DNA from: Caprella mutica
Lineage: Eukaryota; Arthropoda; Malacostraca; Amphipoda; Caprellidae
DNA: 64,000 bases
Assembly (NCBI GenBank): GCA_947561585.1
Contig: CANNZV010000497.1
Location: 383,593-447,592, forward strand
Direction: 5' to 3'
Both the position numbers and the translations under genes were made by a program. Shown in pieces: positions 55,518 through 64,000 of this stretch. Position 1 is the first letter of the stretch. Each line of letters begins with the position of its first letter. The notes below the pieces were generated by a model that worked only from the letters and a program-made list of their open reading frames with translations, searched no databases and was not told where the DNA came from.

Positions 55518-56540
55518 ATTAGGTACATCTAATGTAGCATTAGGTACATCTAGTGTAACATTAGATACATCTAGTGTAACATTAGGTACATCTAGTGTAG
55601 CATTAGGTACATCTAGTGTAGCATTAGGTACATCTAGTGTAGCATTAGGTACATCTAGTGTAGCATTAGGTACATCTAGTGTAGCATTAGGTACATCTAA
55701 TGTAGCATTAGGTACATCTGGTGTAGCATTAGGTACATCTAGTGTAGCATTAGGTACATCTAATGTAGCATTAGGTACATCTAGTGTAGCATTAGGTACA
55801 TCTAGTGTAACATTAGGTACATCTAGTGTAGCATTAGGTACATCTAATGTAGCATTAGGTACATCTAGTGTAGCATTAGGTACATCTAGTGTAGCATTAG
55901 GTACATCTAGTGTAGCATTAGGTACATCTAATGTAGCATTAGGTACATCTGGTGTAGCATTAGGTACATCTAGTGTAGCATTAGGTACATCTAATGTAGC
56001 ATTAGGTACATCTAGTGTAGCATTAGGTACATCTAGTGTAGCATTAGGTACATCTAATGTAGCATTAGGTACATCTGGTGTAGCATTAGGTACATCTGGT
56101 GTAGCATTAGGTACATCTAGTGTAGCATTAGGTACATCTAGTGTAGCATTAGGTACATCTAGTGTAGCATTAGGTACATCTAATGTAGCATTAGGTACAT
56201 CTGGTGTAGCATTAGGTACATCTAGTGTAGCATTAGGTACATCTAATGTAGCATTAGGTACATCTGGTGTAGCATTAGGTACATCTAGTGTAACATTAGG
56301 TACATCTAGTGTAGCATTAGGTACATCTAATGTAGCATTAGGTACATCTAGTGTAGCATTAGGTACATCTAGTGTAGCATTAGGTACATCTAGTGTAGCA
56401 TTAGGTACATCTAATGTAGCATTAGGTACATCTGGTGTAGCATTAGGTACATCTAGTGTAGCATTAGGTACATCTAATGTAGCATTAGGTACATTTAGTG
56501 TAGCATTAGGTACATCTAGTGTAACATTAGGTACATCTAT
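55518..56540. repeat. 21-bp minisatellite, about 49 units, with higher-order structure
   Basis: Unit attaggtacatctagtgtag plus c. Variants (aatg, ggtg, gtaac) recur in the same order in blocks of about 10 units. Confidence 0.95.
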
Positions 56541-57024
56541 TGGGAATAAATTTTTTTACCCTAATAATCTTACCAAAATTCAAGTTATTTATTTCCAATT
56601 CCAGTCAAATATTTCTATACGAGTTCTAGCCATAGAAAATGGCAGTTATTTTAACTATAGAAAAATGTTAGTGAGATATGCAGTGCATTAGCTTCGCATA
56701 CTTTGGGTGCATTTTATCAACATGATTAGTGCACAAAAAGAAAGGAACTGAAGTGCACTATTTTAGGCACCATTTTAGTGCACAATTCCAATAATCTATT
56801 GGGTGATAACTCAAGAAATTCTAGAAATTTAAATTAGGAATTTTTAAGGTTAGTTAGAAAGGTACAGTTTTCCGATCAGTCGTCTGGTAGTTGATTGGTA
56901 TATTGTATTGAACTAGACATGTGTGGTATTGTGCACTGATGAGCTAGTACTTGTCTGGTACTGTGTCTGTGATGTACTTCCAACCACCAGTACAATTCAG
57001 GTATTTAGAATCAGTGCATCATCA
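56541..57024. other. Intergenic, no gene
   Basis: tagtgcac motifs at 56740-56780; no gene signal. Confidence 0.45.
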
Positions 57025-57222
57025 TCAGTACATGTCTGGTATTGTGAACCAGTACATGTCTGGTATTGTGAACCAGTACATGTCTGGTATTGTGAACCAG
57101 TGTCTGGTATTGTAAACCAGTGCATGTCTGGTATTGTAAACCAGTACATGTCTGGTATTGTGAACCAGTATATGTCTGGTATTGTGAACCAGTATATGTT
57201 CTGTATTGTGAACCAGTACAAA
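57025..57222. repeat. 24-bp minisatellite, about 8 units
   Basis: Unit agtacatgtctggtattgtg plus aacc; one unit is shortened to 18 bases. Produces spurious open frames on both strands. Confidence 0.92.
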
Positions 57223-57731
57223 GCAGTACACAGTAGTGGCAGCATGACATACTACCAGGCACTAGAGTGAACCTCTCAAAAAGGTCATCGGTCTGGTTGT
57301 TTGGTTGATAGAATACTCTTTGTCTGGTACTGGCAATAACGGTGAAAAAACACACTGGAAAAGGGGCATGGGAGACTCAAAGGAAAATGATTAAAGTAAA
57401 ATATTATTGAAAAGCTTACCTAATATCTAAGAGTTATTGCACTGAAATATATCAAGTAATTAATAGATATTTACAGTCAAAGGAACGTGTATCTGCATTG
57501 AATAATTGAGAGTGTACTAATTTCACATCTACAAGAAATTTTACTAATTTTAAAGTAGGTCTGGGAACACAATGACAAATTTGTAAGATTTGAAAATAGT
57601 AGAAAATTAGAAAACTGTGACTTGGGAAATTAACATAATGTGGTGACTCTTTTCTCCGATAGTACCTGAAGTTATCACTCTAAGGGTACGGTTACTATGG
57701 ACGCGTATTCGGATTGCAGAAAATATTAAAA
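57223..57731. other. Intergenic, no gene
   Basis: Nothing recognised. Confidence 0.5.
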
Positions 57732-57982
57732 CAGTGGTTCTTAAAGGTTTTTTTTTTCTCGCACACCCCTTGCTTTTCTCAGGCACCCCCTGAGCATTTT
57801 ATTGCATTGAAATAGATTGAAAAGATACAATTATGATAAGTTATTATGAATGAAATAATGAGGATTTAATGTTCTATTTACATGATATTAACAACAAGAA
57901 CCGAAGTAGCATATCAACCAGCCATCCCAAGCACAATCCAGGCCCCAAAGCGGTGCCGGGTACCCCAATTCAAGAACCACTG
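57732..57982. mobile_element. hAT-like MITE, 251 bp
   Basis: Terminal inverted repeats cagtggttcttaa and ttcaagaaccactg, followed inside by gcacaccccttgct and gcggtgccgggtacccc, the pattern of non-autonomous hAT elements. Flanking 8-mers tattaaaa and ctctaaaa are an imperfect target-site duplication. Confidence 0.75.
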
Positions 57983-58295
57983 CTCTAAAATATATCAACT
58001 AATTATTGTATATCAATAAAGTTGAACATGACAGTTATTTTCACTTTCAAAAGAAGTTACTTCACTAGCTATAAAAAGCTTTTCTGTCTATCCCAACTGA
58101 GGCAACAATAAAGGTTACACATTGAACTGCATTAAATTCATTGTACGTATTTACACAGCAACTCTACAAGCAATAAGGAGAGATATAATTGAACTGCTTC
58201 TTACTGCATTAATTGAAGAGCTTTAACCCTATTCTCTTTAGCACTTAATGGGGACTACTGCAAAAAATACCAAGGTGAGGAGAGGTCTAAGTACT
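57983..58295. other. Intergenic, no gene
   Basis: Nothing recognised. Confidence 0.5.
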
Positions 58296-58403
58296 TGGAC
58301 TTACAAGGTAGGTACTTAGACTACCATGGTGGGTACTTAGACTTATAAGGTAGGTACTTAGACTACCATGGTAAGTAATTAGCCACAACATGGTAGGTAC
58401 TTA
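58296..58403. repeat. 22-bp tandem repeat, about 5 units
   Basis: Units of ggtacttagactaccatggt with alternating accatggtgg and ataaggtagg segments. Confidence 0.85.
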
Positions 58404-59872
58404 GCTTTTATATCACTTAGCCCCTTAACAACATACTTTTTTTTTCTATAAGGTACTTAACCTCTGACTCCCAGTCAGTTTAATACCAAACACTAACATA
58501 GTCAAGGTATTTATTTAATCTACGTACATATGATATAATAAAAAAAGAGGGTCACTCTGTTTGGTAAAGTGTCACATAATATTGATAATAATATTCATAT
58601 CTTTGACTGGTGGTAAGAAATTACACTGTTAGTACACTTTATTTCAGTAGTGAAAAGATATATTATAGCTAAAATAACTTAAAAAACTTTAATGCATTTA
58701 ACAGTCTTGTCTCTCGAATAAACAACCAAAAAAGAAAAGTTATTTCGATGATTTGAATGTAAAATGACCAAAAATTGTATTTGAATATTTTTAATAAAAT
58801 ACAATATTTTGCATATAGAAAAAAGGAAAAAAAATCAATTCTATCCTGTTAATTATTCAATAATTAATTTAGAAAAATGAAACTGCTTTCATTTAATTGC
58901 TGAGAAAATAAATGGAATATTTAATTAAAGTAAAGCAAAGATATGTATATATATATTGATGGATAGCAATATAACTAATATAACAACAGTATTATTCCAT
59001 TTACTATATATTCATTATTATTATCAATTATACTGATATTTTATATAATAAACCTATGATAGTTAATATTCATCAACTAATTTCCATATAACAATTATAT
59101 AAAGAATAATTATAAGCATCATTATTCATATTGAATATATTTATAAATTATTCATATTTGTAGACAATGTTAAGCATTGATTAAATAACAATGATTAATT
59201 TAGAACAGGTAAAACTGTTTCATTAATTATATGCACTACCGTACAACAAAATACCGATATCTTTATTTCAAATATTAATATCTATATATCATTTATATTA
59301 TATTTCATTATCAATTACTCGATAGCATTCTTTTGTTTGGTACAATACACATAAATTACCATAACTCAATACTATAGTCGTTACTGTTACTCCATATTTA
59401 AGGAAGTAACCGCAGGTAATTCAAGTAACTGATGTTTGGACTTCTAAAGCAATTACTAGTAATTTCAGTTATTGCTTTACAATAGAATATAAATATTCTT
59501 ATTGTAAGTAGTTACAATAGATCCAATGTATAGGAAATTATTACTAACCTTTAATGTATATACATAAGGAAACAACATTTAATACCACCAACAGTTTATG
59601 ATAAGAAATAAGTTATGAAATTATTGAATGAAATATCTTGTTTTGTTGTAATTAATAGTTTTAATATATATAATAGTTAATTCTGAAAATTGAAAGTATA
59701 TGAGAGAAAAAATTATAATTATTAAAAAGAAAGGAATTAATTTAGTGTTCGATCTAACGTTTAAACCAAAGGTCATAATATTAGATATCGCAGATAATAA
59801 AAGGAAAATGAATACAAAATCACTCTTATCGAATAGATCCACAATCTAGAACTAACCCTTGACAATTTCTAA
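58404..59872. other. Intergenic, very AT-rich, no gene
   Basis: Nothing recognised. Confidence 0.5.
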
Positions 59873-60007
59873 GAAACTAAGAGACTCTTTAGAGATATTC
59901 AAATGAGGACCCTGAGGGTTCACGGACCCGTTACCCGTGGCTGGGACTGGCAAAGGAATCGTGACAAGATAGGGGGTATACCCCAGGGAGGCGTACTCTC
60001 ACCACTG
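59873..60007 (+). pseudogene. Reverse-transcriptase fragment of a non-LTR retrotransposon
   Basis: A 45-codon open stretch ends RVHGPVTRGWDWQRNRDK then IGGIPQGGVLSPL and a stop. PQGGVLSPL is the characteristic motif of non-LTR reverse transcriptases, upstream of the catalytic aspartate box, which is absent here. The tract is clearly GC-richer than its surroundings. A frame break at the left joins a second short frame (SKKLRDSLEIF). Dead fragment. Confidence 0.65.
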
Positions 60008-60705
60008 TAAAAATAATAACCTTTACTCCATTCTTAATCGCGATTAAATGCCACGGATTATAACGGACTGGATCCTTTCAGTCGAGAGGATCTGGATTGA
60101 TGACAGGATTCAATAGGATTAACTTCAAAAATAAAAGGATAAACAATTATATCGTATAAAAGGCTTTGAGTAAGAAAATTATATAGTATTCTAAAATATA
60201 TAGAGGAAATAGAAAATGCTTAGAGTTTAGAAATTCAAATAAAGAGTTAATATTCCTTATAAATATGAATTAATTAAATCACATTGAATAATAGAAAAAA
60301 ATATTGTAGTTCCTTGTTATACATTATAGCTAAGTAGAGTTAAATTATCTATTTATATATAACATTATAGCAATAGATAAAAAATATAGTATATAGGAAA
60401 CAGTTCTATCGCTGACGCATTTAGTGCCAAGTTTACAGAGTTTGTGACAGGTGTAACCTTGTCTGGAGTTTATGGGAGATATGGAGCACGACGGAGAACC
60501 TTACTCCATGTCCTTATAGTCATTCACAGTCACAATAACAGCCACTCGCTCTGTGTTATTCGTACGGGAGAGTGAGTGGCCGTGACAATGGATGTGTAGT
60601 CACTGTATAGATTAAATACGTGACAGAGATTTTTTCTGCTGTTGAAAAAATAGACATCTACCTCAGTGAACATTGATAGAAAAAAATGTAAAAAGTGAAT
60701 GATAA
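60008..60705. other. Intergenic, no gene
   Basis: The first 120 bases may still belong to the retrotransposon relic; the rest is AT-rich. Confidence 0.4.
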
Positions 60706-60834
60706 ATATGGTAAGTTCCGAGTTATTGAACGGCTCTACATTTTCGATCATAACGATTATTATTTCCCTTTAATTTTAGTTTCTCAGTTATGATCAATAA
60801 TGTAGAACTGTTCAATGACTCGGAACTTACCCTA
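60706..60834. mobile_element. Palindromic MITE, family A (subfamily 2)
   Basis: Outer tatggtaagttccgagttat and tgactcggaacttaccctat; inner gaacggctctacattttcga and atcaataatgtagaactgtt. It lacks most of the internal core. Confidence 0.75.
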
Positions 60835-61054
60835 TATGTATTCATTGTATTTTTATCCAAAGTGTTCCCGATAGTTATCTCTAAAGGTCAAAAACGTTTA
60901 CACTTTATGTACCACCAGGAGGTATTGGGTTTAACTTCACCCTACGGCTGCCAAATCGTGAATGTTCCCAATGGAGTCACAGTAAATATTATAAGGAACA
61001 TATCCTCTTCACTTGAACTTGAACCCGGAAACAACAAAGCCTGAACACCTGACA

Positions 61055-61661
61055 GAAACGTTAGTGCTTTGTTTGGAGGGGGACTGCGCTATTTGAAACG
61101 TTAGTGCTTTGTTTGGAGGGGGACTGCGCTATTTGAAACGTTAGTGCTTTGTTTGGAGGGGGACTGCGCTATTTGAAACGTTAGTGCTTTGTTTGGAGGG
61201 GGACTGCGCTATTTGTAACGTTAGTGCTTTGTTTGGAGGGGGACTGCGTTATTTGAAACGTTAGTGCTTTGTTTGGAGGGGGACTGCGTTATTTGAAACG
61301 TTAGTGCTTTGTTTGGAGGGGGGCTGCGCTATTTGAAACGTTAGTGCTTTGTTTGGAGGGGGACTGCGTTATTTGAAACGTTAGTGCTTTGTTTGGAGGG
61401 GGACTGCGTTATTTGAAACGTTAGTGCTTTGTTTGGAGGGGGACTGCGCTATTTGAAACGTTAGTGCTTTGTTTGGAGGGGGACTGCGCTATTTGAAACG
61501 TTAGTGCTTTGTTTGGAGGGGGACTGCGCTATTTGAAACGTTAGTGCTTTGTTTGGAGGGGGACTGCGCTATTTGAAACGTTAGTGCTTTGTTTGGAGGG
61601 GGACTGCGCTATTTGAAACGTTAGTGCTTTGTTTGGAGGGGGACTGCGCTATTTGAAACGT
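61055..61661. repeat. 40-bp minisatellite, 15 units, almost identical
   Basis: Unit gaaacgttagtgctttgttt then ggagggggactgcgctattt. Units differ only at a c/t near the end (gcgct/gcgtt), one gtaacg and one gggctgcg. Confidence 0.97.
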
Positions 61662-62118
61662 AACTCAGTGAACTGAAGTCATCAGTCATATTTACACGCT
61701 ATTTTGAATTAAGTTATATAGCTTTTATAATATATTGTGTTAGATATATAACTAATCAATGTTATAATAATTATTATATACTTAATATAGTATATAGTTT
61801 ATTAAGATATATCAGCTGGTAACGATATACAGAAGGTATTACTTAAATCGCTACAGTATATAAATTAAACTTCTACCCTAATTATTTGTAGTCAAATTAC
61901 AAATCACGATGAATTTTAATTTACTTTCTGTACTAAACTTAGAAAACAATATTCTTTTAAAAGTTCTTTAATTTAAAATAGGATCTGTTAAAAAAATATA
62001 GATACTTTACAATGTACTGACCCGTTAAAGTAACTATTAGCGGTTTAATAGCCTGGTATGTAAATTATAATTTAATTTACTTACTTCATAATTCTTTAAC
62101 ATCCCTGGGTTGAATATT
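61662..62118. other. Intergenic, no gene
   Basis: AT-rich, nothing recognised. Confidence 0.5.
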
Positions 62119-63728
62119 AATAGCCTGGGACACTAGGGTTAAATAGCCTGGGACACTAGGGTTAAATAGCCTGGGACACTAGGGTTAAATAGCCTGGGAC
62201 ACTAGGGTTAAATAGCCTGGGACACTAGGGTTAAATAGCCTGGGACACTAGGGTTAAATAGCCTGGGACACTAGGGTTAAATAGCCTGGGACACTAGGGT
62301 TAAATAGCCTGGGACACTAGGGTTAAATAGCCTGGGACACTAGGGTTAAATAGCCTGGGACACTAGGGTTAAATAGCCTGGGACACTAGGGTTAAATAGC
62401 CTGAGACACTAGGGTTAAATAGCCTGAGACACTAGGGTTAAATAGCCTGAGACACTAGGGTTAAAAGGCCTGGGACACTAGGGTTAAAAGGCCTGGGACA
62501 CTAGGGTTAAAAGGCCTGGGACACTAGGGTTAAAAGGCCTGGGACACTAGGGTTAAAAGACCTGGGACACTAGGGTTAAAAGGCCTGGGACACTAGGGTT
62601 AAATAGCCTGGGACACTAGGGTTAAATAGCCTGGGACACTAGGGTTAAATAGCCTGGGACACTAGGGTTAAATAGCCTGGGACACTAGGGTTAAATAGCC
62701 TGGGACACTAGGGTTAAATAGCCTGGGACACTAGGAATAAATAGCCTGGGACACTAGGAATAAATAGCCTGGGACACTAGGAATAAATAGCCTGGGACAC
62801 TAGGAATAAATAGCCTGGGACACTAGGAATAAATAGCCTGGGACACTAGGAATAAATAGCCTGGGACACTAGGAATAAATAGCCTGGGACACTAGGAATA
62901 AATAGCCTGGGACACTAGGGTTAAATAGCCTGGGACACTAGGGTTAAATAGCCTGGGACACTGGGGTTAAATAGCCTGGGACACTAGGGTTAAATAGCCT
63001 GGGACACTAGGGTTAAATAGCCTGGGACACTAGGGTTAAATAGCCTGGGACACTAGGGTTAAATAGCCTGGGACACTAGGGTTAAATAGCCTGGGACACT
63101 AGGGTTAAATAGCCTGGGACACTAGGGTTAAATAGCCTGGGACACTAGGGTTAAATAGCCTGGGACACTAGGGTTAAATAGCCTGGGACACTAGGGTTAA
63201 ATAGCCTGGGACACTAGGGTTAAATAGCCTGGGACACTAGGGTTCAATAGCCTGTGACACTAGGGTTAAATAGCCTGTGACACTAGGGTTAAATAGCCTG
63301 GGACATTAGGGTTAAATAGCCTGGGACATTAGGGTTAAATAGCCTGGGACACTAGGGTTAAATAGCCTGGGACACTAGGGTTAAATAGCCTGGGACACTA
63401 GGGTTAAATAGCCTGGGACACTAGGGTTCAATAGCCTGTGACACTAGGGTTAAATAGCCTGGGACACTAGGGTTAAATAGCCTGGGACACTAGGGTTAAA
63501 TAGCCTGGGACATTAGGGTTAAATAGCCTGGGACATTAGGGTTAAATAGCCTGGGACACTAGGGTTAAATAGCCTGGGACACTAGGGTTAAATAGCCTGG
63601 GACACTAGGGTTAAATAGCCTGGGACACTAGGGTTAAATAGCCTGGGACACTAGGGTTAAATAGCCTGGGACACTAGGGTTAAATAGCCTGGGACACTAG
63701 GGTTAAATAGCCTGGGACACTAGGGTTT
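62119..63728. repeat. 23-bp minisatellite, about 70 units, with sub-blocks
   Basis: Unit aatagcctgggacactaggg plus tta. Variant blocks: aaaggcc (about 62460-62600), aggaataa (about 62730-62900), cattag and tgtgac. A gggttcaatagcctgtgac marker recurs 184 bases (8 units) apart at 63240 and 63424. Confidence 0.97.
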
Positions 63729-64000
63729 ATCAACCCCTCACACTTCCTCTAAGGGCGTGGGCTGGGTTAGAAGCAACCACACTCACTCAAGTTCAAGTTT
63801 ATGTTGTCACGTTAATTCTTTGTACTGAGACGCACGTACCTTCCCACGGTAAACAATTGTATGTCTTTATACCAAAGAAAGTACACAAAGACAATATACA
63901 GTTATGTGTGAGTGCTGTGTGAAGGGATTTTCTCTACTTTGAATACGAGATTTTGAAGCGTATTATTTAATTAGAGTGTATAATTCATAGCAATAATAAC
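63729..64000. other. Right edge, no gene
   Basis: Less AT-rich up to about 63850; no open frame or repeat recognised. Confidence 0.45.

Noticed and set aside
55518..56540. CRISPR-like regular array
   Set aside because: Units are contiguous with no unique spacers, and the genome is eukaryotic.
57011..57355. Overlapping frames in both directions (HVLVHNTR, VWYCEPV)
   Set aside because: Translations of the 24-bp array.
60790..61044. 84-codon open frame
   Set aside because: Begins inside a family A MITE arm and ends at a minisatellite; no domain.
62119..63728. Telomere-like tagggtta motif repeated about 70 times
   Set aside because: The unit is 23 bases with only one ttaggg-like stretch; it is a minisatellite and not (TTAGG)n or (TTAGGG)n.

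Overview
The window is eukaryotic, AT-rich animal DNA. It has a spliced cadherin gene with canonical GT-AG introns, a nuclear tRNA gene, many short palindromic transposons and an unusually large amount of minisatellite. Two intronless NACHT genes have a C-terminal region that, from memory, most resembles NACHT proteins of crustaceans, so an arthropod, perhaps a crustacean, is my best guess (low confidence). No bacterial, viral or CRISPR features were seen.

Region 1-29,000 (minus strand) is the 5' part of one long gene for a multi-repeat cadherin, CDH23/Cad87A-like. I resolved 16 coding exons whose reading phases join perfectly. They encode about 825 residues: a signal peptide, seven complete extracellular cadherin (EC) repeats and the start of an eighth. 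The gene runs off the left edge. Intron 14 (499-9013) holds two tandem single-exon NACHT/STAND genes on the same strand (1531-4704 and 4938-7802). Intron 1 (19850-28812) holds a tRNA-Leu(CAG) gene, several minisatellites and a 1.1 kb foldback element.

The most striking feature lies at the 3' edge of exon 13. The 5' splice site has been amplified into a 46-unit, 21-bp minisatellite (9647-10612). Nearly every unit carries a good donor (AAG|GTGAGA). Because 21 is a multiple of 3, the intron is phase 0 and no unit contains a stop, any of these donors would splice in frame to exon 14 and add multiples of a heptapeptide (KVRTVIV) to EC repeat 6. A degenerate copy of the exon end lies on the far side of the array. 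A second minisatellite abuts the exon 1 donor and is also open in frame.

Region 29,000-64,000 has no gene I can support. It is a repeat landscape: about 20 copies of a TA-flanked palindromic MITE (family A) across the whole window, four smaller palindromic families (B-E), a hAT-like MITE, two near-identical Tc1-like transposase fragments, one reverse-transcriptase fragment, and more than ten tandem arrays. Some arrays show higher-order structure (55.5-56.5 kb, 62.1-63.7 kb), and one array (37.2-37.8 kb) lacks cytosine on the + strand for 523 bases. Several arrays appear to have grown from the ends of palindromic transposons, so transposon ends, and in one case a splice site, seem to seed minisatellites in this genome.
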